Of a DNA stretch of 64,000 nt, positions 18,816-28,530 are shown piece by piece; within the stretch, counting starts at the first letter, position 1; each line of letters starts with the position of its first letter. This DNA comes from Pantoea conspicua (lineage in GTDB: Bacteria > Pseudomonadota > Gammaproteobacteria > Enterobacterales > Enterobacteriaceae): positions 1-64,000 of the forward strand of contig NZ_MLFN01000009.1 in assembly GCF_002095315.1 (NCBI RefSeq), written 5' to 3'. Below the pieces are notes generated by a model. That model saw only the letters and a list, made by a program, of their open reading frames with translations. It made no database searches and was not told the DNA's origin. A program made the translations under genes and the position numbers.

Positions 18816-19802
18816 TTATTTGTTACGCCAGCGATAGAGGCGACTCAGCCACAACAGCAGTTGGTACCACTGCTTAATCCCGCGGGCATTGCGCAACATC
18901 CGCCGATGCGTCTGGCTGGCGAACAGATCGGTGATGATCGCCTGACGTGCCTCGTTATCCGGCTCACGTCGTACGCTATGACAGACGCTGAGTGCTTCGT
19001 GCGTCACCTGATAATGGAATGATGGGTAGATCTTTACCCGGCCACGATAGCGGTGATTCAGATCCTCCAGCAAACGGGCAATCTTCAGATAATGGCGCTG
19101 ATATTCGACGTTACGCTGGCCGGTGCGCTTGCGGTTGCTGATTGAGGCGTCATGCATGTAGTAGCGATAGAGCACTGCGTCGGTGTAACGCACCCGTTTT
19201 GCCAGCAGCATGAATTCGGTCGTCCAGGGAATATCCTGGTGATGCAGACCCGGTTCAAACAGTAGCTGATGCTGTTCAATCAGCGCACGACGGTAAATGC
19301 CCAGCCAGACCACATGCATGTAGCGGTGGGTTTTCAGCGCGGTGTTCAGCCAGTCGGGACCGCTTAGTACCGGGGTACTGCGCAAACGGTCCAGCGGAAT
19401 CAGCGGCTTCACCCGCTGACTATGTTTGAAATACCATTCGGCATTGCACTGTGCGGCATCCAGATCGTCAGTTTCCGCCAGTGTCACCAGCGTCTGATAC
19501 ATCTCCGGGTTCATGGTGTCATCCGCATCCGGAAAGGTGACATATTTCCCCTGCGCGATCGCCAGGCCGGCATTACGCGCGCGTGAGACGCCGCCGTTTT
19601 CCTGATGAATGACGCGAACCTGCGAGTGATGTTGGGCGTAATAGTCGGCGCGCTCACCGGAACCGTCGGTAGAGCCGTCATCGACAATGATGATCTCCAG
19701 CGACGTCAGCGTTTGCGCCAGCAGCGATTGCATGAACTGATCAAACATGCTGCCCGCGTTATACATCGGGGTAATGATACTCAACAGGGGAAGGGCACTC
19801 AT
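18816..19802 (-). CDS. waaH: GT2 transferase WaaH (YibD)
   Basis: 328 residues. The N-terminal GT2 domain has LSIITPMYNAG, EIIIVDDGSTDGSGE and FPDADDTMNPEMY. The sequence keeps long family matches to E. coli WaaH, e.g. DRLRSTPVLSGPDWL, GLHHQDIPWTTEFML and YQRHYLKIARLLE. In E. coli, WaaH adds glucuronic acid to heptose III when phosphate is low or PmrA is active. No clear Pho box was found upstream. Heptose III supplied by the neighbouring WaaQ would be its acceptor. Confidence 0.85.
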   Translation of the reverse strand: MSALPLLSIITPMYNAGSMFDQFMQSLLAQTLTSLEIIIVDDGSTDGSGERADYYAQHHSQVRVIHQENGGVSRARNAGLAIAQGKYVTFPDADDTMNPEMYQTLVTLAETDDLDAAQCNAEWYFKHSQRVKPLIPLDRLRSTPVLSGPDWLNTALKTHRYMHVVWLGIYRRALIEQHQLLFEPGLHHQDIPWTTEFMLLAKRVRYTDAVLYRYYMHDASISNRKRTGQRNVEYQRHYLKIARLLEDLNHRYRGRVKIYPSFHYQVTHEALSVCHSVRREPDNEARQAIITDLFASQTHRRMLRNARGIKQWYQLLLWLSRLYRWRNK

Positions 19803-20074
19803 GACAGCGTTTGTACTCGCGCAGAGTGAAAAGCGAAAGGGGTTTGCCTCATCATCATAACCAGGTCCAGGCCAGCAAAATAAAATAGGGTGATTGACGA
19901 TTATAAAACTGTCTGTCGCCCATGCTGAAGTAAATCACCGGAATTGTTAACAAAAACGCACGCAGAATCCCTTTTTCCCTGAAGCGGTATGCCTGAAACG
20001 TGGAATAGCGAACGCCCGTCACGCCACAGATACGACAGGTGACACAACCGGTATCAAAAAATGACCGCGCCGCG
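19803..20074. other. 272-base spacer with possible gene remnant
   Basis: No full gene. On the minus strand an 81-codon frame (20100 to 19855) overlaps the GT8 3' end. Its last 45 codons (FREKGILRAFLLTIP..., FYNRQSPYFILLAW) look protein-like and hydrophobic, but lack a credible start. It may be a decayed waa gene or a tail lost from a neighbour. It may also contain a promoter for waaH, but none stands out. Confidence 0.35.
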
Positions 20075-21067
20075 CTAACCGAGAAACTTGTGCCGGACAT
20101 AGTTCATCATCCAGCTGACGCTTTCCGCATATTGCTTCTGATACCACTTAATCTGCGCGAACCGCTTCATCTCTTTATAATGTTCTGGTAAATCAAGCGA
20201 CTGTGAAGCCCAGGGTGAGCGCTGGTAATAGTCGTAATAGAGCAACGAAAGATCGCTACCGCCCCAGGCATGCCAGGGTTTGCATTTACCGGTGTAGTGA
20301 ATCATCACGGTATCGTTCGGAACCTGGAAGCGGTGCCATACCTTGTTCGCGATGATGTCGTAAATGTGGTTATAACGCTCCGGCAGGATCAGTACTTCAT
20401 CTTCCAGCACAATGTTCAACGCATCCTGATCGGGAAAACCAAACTCCCCTCCGCGGGTGACGAGCACCTCGGTAATGCGGGCCGTGGTCTGACGCGCCAT
20501 CCAGCGTGGAATATTGATCAGCATAAAGCCGGAGTTGAAGTAGTTGTTGCCCTGGAGACCGAGCTTCGGACACTGATTCTGTCGCGCCCGTGGCGTGTCG
20601 TTACAGGCACACAGCGTGTAATCGGCAATATCCAGGGTGAATAACGGCGAATAGTCACCCACCACCAGCGTATCGGCGTCGATGTAGATCACCCGATCGC
20701 TGAAGTGCGCCACGGTTTCGGGGATCAGAAAACGATAATGGATGCTTTTTGGGTAGCGTCCGACCGCCGGCAACTGATCGACCCAGACACTATTGAAAAT
20801 GTGCAGCGTAATCGCCAGCCGATGACCGACTGCCAGCGAGCGTAATTTTTCAACATCCTGTTCGCTTAGCGAGTCTGAAAAGATATGGACGTGGAAAGCG
20901 GTATCAGGATGATGGCTGAGTAGTGAATATAACGTAATGCCAAGACCACGCGCATAGGCGTGGTTGATGCCAAAGGCAACGTGCACGGGATTTACATCCG
21001 TATCAGAGAGCGTGTTGACCAGAAGCTTACTTTGCTGAACAGCATCAGCAACAGGGGTAATTGCCAT
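20075..21067 (-). CDS. LPS core GT8 glycosyltransferase (WaaI/WaaO/WaaR family)
   Basis: 330 residues. A GT8 fold with VHVAFGINHAYARGLGITLYSLL, the DxD motif in VIYIDADTLVVGD, NYFNSGFMLINIPRW, FPDQDALNIVL and a C-terminal MIHYTGKCKPWHAWG. These retaining transferases add galactose or glucose to the outer core. Which sugar cannot be told from sequence. It starts 9 bases after the end of the frameshifted GT9 gene, within the hldD-waaF-waaC operon. Confidence 0.85.
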   Translation of the reverse strand: MAITPVADAVQQSKLLVNTLSDTDVNPVHVAFGINHAYARGLGITLYSLLSHHPDTAFHVHIFSDSLSEQDVEKLRSLAVGHRLAITLHIFNSVWVDQLPAVGRYPKSIHYRFLIPETVAHFSDRVIYIDADTLVVGDYSPLFTLDIADYTLCACNDTPRARQNQCPKLGLQGNNYFNSGFMLINIPRWMARQTTARITEVLVTRGGEFGFPDQDALNIVLEDEVLILPERYNHIYDIIANKVWHRFQVPNDTVMIHYTGKCKPWHAWGGSDLSLLYYDYYQRSPWASQSLDLPEHYKEMKRFAQIKWYQKQYAESVSWMMNYVRHKFLG

Positions 21068-21076
21068 TACGCTTCA

Positions 21077-22152
21077 CTATTCCAGATTATGAGTAATAAA
21101 CGTTTGTATTCTAGTCAGTTTATCGTGATCCAGCCCGAATAATTTTTCAGCTGGCTGATCAAACGCATAAGGGGCGGCAAAAATGAACGACGTTGCAGCA
21201 ATATTATCGGGTCCGATAAACAGTGCATTATGAACCGGGCGCTGTTCTCTGATATCACACGGGCCGTAAAGCACGATTAACGGTATCTGCTGGGCGTCAG
21301 CAATATAAGCATTACCAGAATCAGAAGAGATATAGAAATCCATCTGCGCGATGGCCCAGGGCACCTCTTCCAGTTTTAGCTCACCAATCAGGCTCACGAT
21401 ATTTTCTTTCGGGCCGGTTAAGCTCAGCAATTCATCCAGCCACGGCTGTTCAGCAGGCGGCCCGAACACATAAAAGGTACAGGGCAGGTCGGCCAGCGCT
21501 TCCATCAGCTGCCGCCAGACACTGGCGGGAATAGTTTTCGCCCGGTTGCCAGCGGAGATACTGATGCCGATTTTAATGCCTTCACGCGGAGTCAGCAGCG
21601 CAGCAGGCGGCGCGGGCGGTTGCCATAGCGGCGACGTGGCGTGCTTAGGAAAATCGGTATAGCGGTACTCGCGATTAATCAGTTTCAGGTAGCTGTCGAG
21701 GGTTAAATCGGTTTTAGCATGATCCACAATGCCGCTGGCGCGGCGATAGAACACCGCGTGGTAGGACTTACGCACATAGGTGCGCAGAAACTGTTTGTTC
21801 GGCGCGTTACACAGCGATGCAAAAACAGGTTTACGCTGTTGGGCTGCACCAGATAAACATTGTCGTAGCGGTTCATCAGGGTGAACGCCAGTTTAAGCTT
21901 GGCAAAGAAGCTGCGCTTCGCCTCTTCGATCAGAAAATAGCGGCTGACGGTATCATCATGGCGCACCAGCGGTTCTACCGCCTTACTGATTAATAATTCG
22001 GACTGACCCAGCGCGCGCAGCATCGGCGTGATATTAATGAAATCACCGATTTTTGCCGTCTGGATGATTAGATTACGCCCGGTCGGCCGGTAAAACAGCC
22101 GCATCAGCGTGCGAAACGGCACCAGCAGCAGATAGATCAACACATAGTTCAT
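21077..22152 (-). pseudogene. GT9 (heptosyltransferase-like) gene with single-base frameshift
   Basis: The 5' part (MNYVLIYLLLVPFRTLMRLFY ... YLVQPNSVNLF) and the 3' part (RKSYHAVFYRRASG ... FISSDSGNAYIADAQQIPLIVLYGPCD in the same order) belong to one GT9 protein of about 358 residues, in two frames. The break is at an A5 run on the plus strand (21821-21825); adding one A gives an uninterrupted NLFFASLCNAPNKQFLRTYV join. The start overlaps waaC by 4 bases. It could be a sequencing error, a true mutation or phase variation. The substrate is unknown; it would add a heptose or related sugar to the core. Confidence 0.85.
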
Positions 22153-23126
22153 GGCCTGTTTTCCGTAATAACGGCCTGCAGTTTCTCTGCCACCGCGTCG
22201 GCAGTCAGCTCCGTCAGATTATGATTCGGGGCGCTCAGCGCCTGTTGGTTCTGCCCGTAACCGCCAATCAACCCCGGATCGGTCGGACCATACAGCGTCA
22301 GGTTAGGGCGATCCAGCGCCGCGGTCAGATGGCTGAGTCCGGTATCGACGGATACCACCGCACGCGCGCCAGCCAGTTGCTGAGCGATCGCTTCCAGCGT
22401 TAGCTTAGGCAGCACGTCGACATGCTCAAACCCTTCCGCCAGTCGCAGCGCACGCTGATGCTCATGCTCCGCGCCCCACGGCAGCTTCACCCGCAATCCA
22501 CTCGGCTGCGCCCATTCAATCAGCTGCCGCCAGTGCGACTCGGGCCAGTGCTTATTGTCACGCGTGGTGGCGTGCAGAAACACCAGATAGTGCTGCGCAT
22601 CGGCCGGCAGATGATGCAGGAAGTGCCCGGCTATTGCATAGTCGCCCTGGCTGGGCGGTTTCTCATAGCCGAGACTTTTGGCAAACAGTTCGCGCGTACG
22701 CTCGACGGCGTGCTGTTGCTTGCTGACCTCATGGCGGACGTCATACCACCAGCTGGCAAACGGTTCACGCGCACTGCGGCTATCCAGGCCATGCTTAATA
22801 CCCTTTGACAACCGGGTCACCAGCGCCGCGCTTTTAATCAGCCCCTGCGCATCAATCACGATATCGTACTCACGTGACTGTAACGCGCGCTTAAACTGCA
22901 CGCGCTCTTCACGCTGCTGACTGCCAAACCAGTGTTTACGCCAGCGACGAATCGCGACCGGCAGCACCTTATCCACGGCGGGATGCCAGCCAGGGATCTG
23001 GGAAAAATTCTCTTCCACCACCCAGTCAAAGCGGATGCCGGGAATGGCGTGCATTGCATCGGTCAGCGCCGGCAGCGAATGCAGCACGTCGCCCATTGAG
23101 GACGTTTTAACGATCAGGACGTGCAT
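22149..23126 (-). CDS. waaC: LPS heptosyltransferase I
   Basis: 325 residues, GT9. The start MHVLIVKTSSMGDVLHSLPAL, DWVVEENFSQIP, VFLHATTRDNKHWPE and VSVDTGLSHLTAALDRPNLTLYGPT are standard for WaaC. It transfers the first L,D-heptose to Kdo. The start overlaps the 3' end of waaF by 13 bases, as expected in a hldD-waaF-waaC operon. Confidence 0.96.
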   Translation of the reverse strand: MHVLIVKTSSMGDVLHSLPALTDAMHAIPGIRFDWVVEENFSQIPGWHPAVDKVLPVAIRRWRKHWFGSQQREERVQFKRALQSREYDIVIDAQGLIKSAALVTRLSKGIKHGLDSRSAREPFASWWYDVRHEVSKQQHAVERTRELFAKSLGYEKPPSQGDYAIAGHFLHHLPADAQHYLVFLHATTRDNKHWPESHWRQLIEWAQPSGLRVKLPWGAEHEHQRALRLAEGFEHVDVLPKLTLEAIAQQLAGARAVVSVDTGLSHLTAALDRPNLTLYGPTDPGLIGGYGQNQQALSAPNHNLTELTADAVAEKLQAVITENRP

Positions 23127-24172
23127 GGCACCTCCTGCGGTGCGTCGAGTAATTCGGTAAGGGTCTGATGCACACGTTCGGGCTGGATGTCGATCAGGCT
23201 CTGATGGTAGCCCTGCTCAGCGTCACCTTTACGCACTTTGTGATAGCCGCTAATCAGGCGGATCACCCGCGCCTGTCGGGCAAGGGGGGGCGTAAAGTCC
23301 GGGCTGCTGGGACCATACAGGGCCACCAGCGGACGATCCAACGCGGCGGCGATGTGCATCAGGCCGGAGTCGTTACTGACTACTGCCCGGCACTGCGCCA
23401 GCAGAATCACCGCCTGTTCCAGTTGGGTTTCCCCGGCCAGATTCCGGCAATGCGCGCGAGCTTCTTCCGGCAGCGCAGCGATAATCTCTTCACCGGTCGG
23501 CCGATCTTTGGCCGAACCAAACAGTACTATCTGAAAACCTTCCGCGATCAGCTGCTGTGCCAGCGCAGCGTAGTGATAGTGCGGCCAGCGTTTTGCCGGG
23601 CCAAATTCGGCGCCTGGGCAAAAACCGATGATCGGACGCGACGCCGACAGCTGAAATTGCGCGGCGGTCTCTATCTTTTCCTGCTCCTCTACCTGCAGCT
23701 TCGGCCACAGCAGCGGTTGCGGCAGCTGCTGTGCCGATTCGACTGGCGTGTCGTAGCCCAGCGCGACGTAGCGCTCAACCATCAGCGGAAAGGCCGCTTT
23801 ATTGAGCACCCGAAGATCGTTGAGCAGGCCATAGCGCATTTCGCCGCGCCAGCCGACGCGACGTTTTATCCCGGCGAAGAACGGCACCAGCGCCGACTTG
23901 AAGGAGTTCGGCAGCACATAGGCACGGTCGTAGTGACTGGCGCGCAGCGTTTTGCCTAATCGACGACGCTCGCCAATCTCCAGCGCACCATGTCCAAGCG
24001 GCATCGCCAGCGCCTGATTCACTTCCGGCATACGTGACAGCAGGGGACGACACCAGGCCGGAGCCATCACATCAATCACCGCATCGGGATGTTCGGCCTT
24101 AAGGGTGCGATAGAGACTTTGCGACATCATCATATCGCCGACCCACGATGGGCCGATTACCAGAATTTTCAT
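23114..24172 (-). CDS. waaF: LPS heptosyltransferase II
   Basis: 352 residues, close to the E. coli length of 348. GT9 signatures: ILVIGPSWVGDMMMSQSLYR, IGFCPGAEFGPAKRWP and VSNDSGLMHIAAALDRPLVALYGPSSPDFTPP. It adds the second heptose of the inner core. Seventeen bases separate it from hldD; same operon. Confidence 0.96.
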   Translation of the reverse strand: MKILVIGPSWVGDMMMSQSLYRTLKAEHPDAVIDVMAPAWCRPLLSRMPEVNQALAMPLGHGALEIGERRRLGKTLRASHYDRAYVLPNSFKSALVPFFAGIKRRVGWRGEMRYGLLNDLRVLNKAAFPLMVERYVALGYDTPVESAQQLPQPLLWPKLQVEEQEKIETAAQFQLSASRPIIGFCPGAEFGPAKRWPHYHYAALAQQLIAEGFQIVLFGSAKDRPTGEEIIAALPEEARAHCRNLAGETQLEQAVILLAQCRAVVSNDSGLMHIAAALDRPLVALYGPSSPDFTPPLARQARVIRLISGYHKVRKGDAEQGYHQSLIDIQPERVHQTLTELLDAPQEVPCTS

Positions 24173-24189
24173 CGCCGGAGCTGCTTCCT

Positions 24190-25122
24190 TTATGCGTTAC
24201 GGTTGAGCCAGACCATATATTCAGCGACGCCCTGTGCCACCGTTTTAAATGGCTTATCGTAGCCAGCGGCACGCAGCTTAGTGAGATCCGCCTGGGTATA
24301 GGCCTGATAGCGGCCTTTAAGTTTTTCCGGGAACGGAATGTACTCAATCTGGCCTTTCTGATGGAACTTCAGCACCGCATCCGCCACTTCCTGGAAGGAC
24401 TCAGCGCGGCCGGTACCGCAGTTATAGATGCCGGAAATGCCGTTCTCCCAGCACCACAGATTAACTGCTGCCACATCATCCACATGGATAAAATCACGTT
24501 TAAAACCGTCGCTGCCTTCGAACAGTTTTGGATTTTCATCGTTGCTGATTTGCGTATTGAGATGGAAGGCGACGCTTGCCATGCTGCCTTTGTGGCCTTC
24601 ACGCGGTCCGTAGACGTTGAAATAGCGGAAACCGCACACCGGAGAATTGGCTTCCGGCAGCATCTGACGGACATAGTGATCGAACAGCATTTTCGAGTAG
24701 CCGTAAACGTTAAGCGGCTGCTCATACTGGCGTTCTTCGATAAAATTCTCGTTGCGGCCGCCGTAGGTGGCTGCTGAAGAGGCATAAAGGAACGGGATCT
24801 CGCGCTCAAGACAGAAGTGCAGCAGCTCTTTCGAGTACTGATAGTTATTCTCCATCATGTACTTGCCATCCCACTCGGTGGTGGCAGAGCAGGCACCCTG
24901 ATGAAACACCGCTTCGATCGGGCCTAAATCATCGCCCGCTATCACGCTCATCAGGAACTCTTCTTTGTCCATGTAGTCGACGATATCCAGATCGACTAAG
25001 TTGGCAAACTTGGTGCCATCCTTCAGATTATCCACCACCAGAATGTCGGTGTGACCGCGATCGTTCAGCGCTTTGACGATGTTGCTGCCAATCATTCCTG
25101 CGCCGCCAGTTACGATAATCAT
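24190..25122 (-). CDS. hldD: ADP-L-glycero-D-manno-heptose 6-epimerase
   Basis: 310 residues from the ATG at 25122, which follows GAAGG and matches E. coli HldD. The Rossmann motif [11 protein letters not shown] binds NADP. The YGYSK segment gives the catalytic Tyr/Lys. It makes the ADP-L,D-heptose used by WaaC, WaaF and WaaQ. The 24 codons upstream of this ATG remain open but carry no family similarity. First gene of the waa operon, divergent from kbl. Confidence 0.96.
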   Translation of the reverse strand: MIIVTGGAGMIGSNIVKALNDRGHTDILVVDNLKDGTKFANLVDLDIVDYMDKEEFLMSVIAGDDLGPIEAVFHQGACSATTEWDGKYMMENNYQYSKELLHFCLEREIPFLYASSAATYGGRNENFIEERQYEQPLNVYGYSKMLFDHYVRQMLPEANSPVCGFRYFNVYGPREGHKGSMASVAFHLNTQISNDENPKLFEGSDGFKRDFIHVDDVAAVNLWCWENGISGIYNCGTGRAESFQEVADAVLKFHQKGQIEYIPFPEKLKGRYQAYTQADLTKLRAAGYDKPFKTVAQGVAEYMVWLNRNA

Positions 25123-25352
25123 GTTGTTACCTTCAACGTTGTGGGGTGAAACAGGAGGTTTCACACACGAATACTTCACATCATAACATTTCATCAGGGT
25201 GCAGACAGCCAGATGACTCTGTAACGATTTGTGCGGTATTCGCCAGGGCGTGAACTATCCTGCAAAAATGACATTCTGTTGGGTGATTTATCGTGGTGAA
25301 GCTGTCTCTTCAGTAAGATGTGCCAAATTTTTGCCATCTGAGGAGAGCAATA

Positions 25353-26549
25353 ATGCCCGCGCAATTTTATCAACAACTTCGTCAGCAACTCGATACTGCA
25401 CGTCAGGAAGGCCTGTTTAAACAGGAGCGGATTATCACCTCTGCCCAGCAGACGGAAATCGCGGTCGGCAGCGACCCGGCGGTGATTAACTTCTGTGCCA
25501 ACAACTACCTGGGATTAGCCAACCATCCCGCACTGATTCAGGCGGCGAAAGAGGGTATGGACTCGCACGGATTTGGCATGGCCTCGGTGCGCTTCATCTG
25601 CGGTACTCAGGACAGCCACAAGCTGCTGGAAAAACGGCTGGCGGAATTTCTCGGTATGGAGGATGCGATCCTTTACTCCTCCTGTTTCGATGCCAATGGC
25701 GGCTTGTTTGAAACCCTGCTGGATGCCCAGGATGCCATTATTTCTGATGCCCTGAACCACGCCTCAATCATTGACGGCGTCCGGCTCTGCAAAGCGCAGC
25801 GCTATCGCTACGCCAATAACGATATGGCGCAGCTACGTGCACGTTTACAGGAGGCGCGTACTAACGGTGCCCGTCATATTCTGATTGCGACAGATGGCGT
25901 GTTCTCAATGGATGGCGTGATTGCTAACCTGCGGGCAATCTGCGACCTGGCCGATGAATTCTCGGCGCTGGTGATGGTGGATGATTCGCATGCGGTGGGC
26001 TTTGTCGGCAATGCCGGCCGCGGGACTCACGAATATTGCGAGGTAATGGGCCGTGTCGACATCATCACCGGCACGCTGGGCAAAGCGCTGGGCGGCGCGT
26101 CAGGCGGCTACACCGCGGCGAAAGCGGAAGTGGTGGAGTGGCTGCGTCAGCGTTCGCGGCCTTATCTCTTTTCCAACTCGCTGGCACCGGCAATTGTTGC
26201 TGCGTCACTGAGGGTACTTGATCTGTTAAGTGAAGGCGACGGGCTGCGTCAGCGGTTGTGGGACAACGCCCGCTTCTTCCGTGAGCAGATGAGCGCGGCG
26301 GGCTTTACGCTGGCCGGTGCCGACCACGCCATTATTCCGGTGATGCTGGGTGAAGCCAGCGTGGCACAGGAGTTTGCCCGCCTGCTGCAACAGGAAGGCA
26401 TCTATGTCACCGGCTTCTTCTATCCGGTGGTACCCAAAGGCCAGGCGCGTATCCGCACCCAGATTTCTGCGGCGCACAGCCAGCAGCAGCTCGAACGCGC
26501 AGTGGCGGCGTTTACCCGTATCGGCAAACAACTGGGCGTCATCGCCTGA
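25353..26549 (+). CDS. kbl: Glycine C-acetyltransferase (2-amino-3-ketobutyrate CoA ligase)
   Basis: 398 residues from an ATG preceded by GAGGAG. A PLP-dependent alpha-oxoamine synthase: [26 protein letters not shown], and [14 protein letters not shown], whose Lys binds PLP. It splits 2-amino-3-ketobutyrate with CoA into glycine and acetyl-CoA, the second step of threonine breakdown. Ten bases separate it from tdh. Confidence 0.97.
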   Translation: MPAQFYQQLRQQLDTARQEGLFKQERIITSAQQTEIAVGSDPAVINFCANNYLGLANHPALIQAAKEGMDSHGFGMASVRFICGTQDSHKLLEKRLAEFLGMEDAILYSSCFDANGGLFETLLDAQDAIISDALNHASIIDGVRLCKAQRYRYANNDMAQLRARLQEARTNGARHILIATDGVFSMDGVIANLRAICDLADEFSALVMVDDSHAVGFVGNAGRGTHEYCEVMGRVDIITGTLGKALGGASGGYTAAKAEVVEWLRQRSRPYLFSNSLAPAIVAASLRVLDLLSEGDGLRQRLWDNARFFREQMSAAGFTLAGADHAIIPVMLGEASVAQEFARLLQQEGIYVTGFFYPVVPKGQARIRTQISAAHSQQQLERAVAAFTRIGKQLGVIA

Positions 26550-26559
26550 GGAATCAACC

Positions 26560-27588
26560 ATGAAAGCACTCGCCAAACTCAAACCAGAAGCGGGCATCTG
26601 GATGGTGACCGACGCGCCCATTCCTGAGCCGGGCCATAACGACCTGCTGATAAAGATCCGCAAAACGGCTATCTGCGGCACTGACGTGCATATCTACAAC
26701 TGGGACGACTGGTCGCGTAAAACCATTCCGGTGCCGATGATTGTGGGTCATGAGTATGTCGGTGAAGTGGTCGCGATCGGGCAGGAAGTTAAAGGCTTTA
26801 CGGTGGGTGATCGGGTGTCAGGCGAAGGCCACATCACCTGTGGTCACTGCCGTAACTGCCGCGCCGGACGGACTCATCTTTGCCGCAATACCGTCGGCGT
26901 GGGCGTTAACCGTCAGGGCTGTTTTGCTGAATATCTGGTCATCCCGGCATTTAACGCGTTCAAAATTCCTGACAACATTTCCGATGAGCTGGCGGCGATT
27001 TTTGATCCGTTCGGCAATGCGGTACATACCGCGTTGTCGTTTGACCTGGTCGGCGAAGATGTACTGATCTCCGGTGCCGGCCCGATCGGCATTATGGCGG
27101 CGGCGGTCTGTCGTCATGTTGGCGCGCGCAATGTGGTGATTACCGACATCAATGAATACCGGCTGTCGCTGGCGCAAAAAATGGGCGTCACCCGGGCAGT
27201 GAACGTGGCGAAAGAGGATCTGCGTGAGGTGATGCAGTCGCTGGGGATGACCGAAGGATTTGATGTCGGACTGGAGATGTCAGGCGCACCGCCTGCTTTC
27301 CGCTCGCTGCTGGAGGTGATGAACCACGGCGGACGCATCGCGCTGCTGGGTATCCCTCCGGGTGAAATGGCCATCGACTGGAATCTGGTGATCTTTAAGG
27401 GGCTGTTCATTAAGGGGATCTATGGCCGTGAGATGTTTGAGACCTGGTATAAAATGGCGGCGCTGATTCAGTCCGGCCTCGACTTAACGCCGATTATTAC
27501 CCATCGCTATGGGATTGATGATTTTCAGCAGGGCTTTGATGAAATGCGTTCCGGGCGTTCAGGAAAAGTGATCCTGAACTGGGATTAA
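26560..27588 (+). CDS. tdh: L-threonine 3-dehydrogenase
   Basis: 342 residues from an ATG 10 bases after kbl; a longer open frame reaches back inside kbl and is rejected. Zinc-dependent medium-chain dehydrogenase: catalytic [13 protein letters not shown] and GHEYVG, structural zinc site [15 protein letters not shown], and NAD site [14 protein letters not shown]. It oxidises threonine to 2-amino-3-ketobutyrate for Kbl. Confidence 0.97.
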   Translation: MKALAKLKPEAGIWMVTDAPIPEPGHNDLLIKIRKTAICGTDVHIYNWDDWSRKTIPVPMIVGHEYVGEVVAIGQEVKGFTVGDRVSGEGHITCGHCRNCRAGRTHLCRNTVGVGVNRQGCFAEYLVIPAFNAFKIPDNISDELAAIFDPFGNAVHTALSFDLVGEDVLISGAGPIGIMAAAVCRHVGARNVVITDINEYRLSLAQKMGVTRAVNVAKEDLREVMQSLGMTEGFDVGLEMSGAPPAFRSLLEVMNHGGRIALLGIPPGEMAIDWNLVIFKGLFIKGIYGREMFETWYKMAALIQSGLDLTPIITHRYGIDDFQQGFDEMRSGRSGKVILNWD

Positions 27589-27593
27589 AAAAA

Positions 27594-27613
27594 CGGCCGC
27601 CGTGTTGCGGCCG
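27594..27613. terminator. Hairpin between tdh and the convergent gene
   Basis: CGGCCGC (27594-27600) and GCGGCCG (27607-27613) pair around CGTGTT. An A-run precedes it, so it would terminate mainly the minus-strand gene, and it may serve both directions. Confidence 0.6.
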
Positions 27614-27618
27614 CGTTG

Positions 27619-28530
27619 TTATGCCTGCTTTTTCTCTTCGTCGGTCAGGTAGCGCACCTTACGGGTGTAATCCTGACCTTTGAACGTCAGCGGCTGACGG
27701 GGATCACGAAGGTATTTTTGCCATTCCGACAGCGGAAAGCCGCCATGCGCGCCGACCACTTCCGCCGGGATCACGGCGGACTGGCCGCCCATTTTCTTCG
27801 AAACCGGCCAGTTGGCCCATTCACCCAGATTCACGGTTTTAAGATCCAGCATGTCCAGCAACACCGCCAGCGGCAGCTGGTCAGTGGGCGGCTGGCTGTC
27901 ATTCATTAAGTTCCAGGTGTCATTGAACAGGGTCAGCCACAGAGGAGAAATACGCTGCCAGACTGCACGCGTTGCCGCCAGATAAGCGCCATTGACGTGG
28001 TCGACCAGGTAAGGTCGGATGCTGGGCAGGTAATAAGCCGGGATCGCTTCTTCAGGCGCGCCTTCCAGCTTGGCAATCATTTTTCCCTGGCGGAAGCTGG
28101 AGTAGAGATGGCCTGGCCTCATCCGGATGTCAGGCATCTTAAGCAGGTTGAGGTCAGAATCGATCATCAGAATACCGTCGCCTCTGGCCTGCAGCGGCGC
28201 CTGCAGCTTGATTAACCGGCTGCGATAGATCTGCTTATAGCGATAGTTTTCTTCGCGATGCGGCACTTCCAGCGTGGCAATCCGGGTTTTCGCAGGCAGC
28301 TCGCCAAAGGCGGCGGCGGGCTGATCGCTGACGATCACAATCTCTTCCGCCTGGGTCGCAAAGCGCGCGGCAAACGAGGCGCTCAGCTTCGCTTCTTCGA
28401 TGTAATCCGCGCCGGTGCAGGGGATCACTACCGAGGTGACCGTGACATCACCCTGAACGCCCGCCTGATCGTAGGGCAGATTATGGCGCGCCCGGATATG
28501 GCGATAGCGAGGATTTAAAAAATTAAACAT
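27619..28530 (-). CDS. Putative GT-A type glycosyltransferase
   Basis: 303 residues from the ATG at 28530; a longer frame to 28626 lies in the preceding gene. VTVTSVVIPCTGADYIEEAKLS and an IDSDLNL motif (candidate metal-binding DxD) near residue 120 suggest a nucleotide-sugar transferase, but similarity to known families is faint. No signal peptide or membrane helix. It overlaps the end of the GT4 gene by 8 bases, so the two are a transcription unit. It is probably involved in surface polysaccharide or LPS decoration. Not present between tdh and yibQ in E. coli. Confidence 0.6.
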   Translation of the reverse strand: MFNFLNPRYRHIRARHNLPYDQAGVQGDVTVTSVVIPCTGADYIEEAKLSASFAARFATQAEEIVIVSDQPAAAFGELPAKTRIATLEVPHREENYRYKQIYRSRLIKLQAPLQARGDGILMIDSDLNLLKMPDIRMRPGHLYSSFRQGKMIAKLEGAPEEAIPAYYLPSIRPYLVDHVNGAYLAATRAVWQRISPLWLTLFNDTWNLMNDSQPPTDQLPLAVLLDMLDLKTVNLGEWANWPVSKKMGGQSAVIPAEVVGAHGGFPLSEWQKYLRDPRQPLTFKGQDYTRKVRYLTDEEKKQA

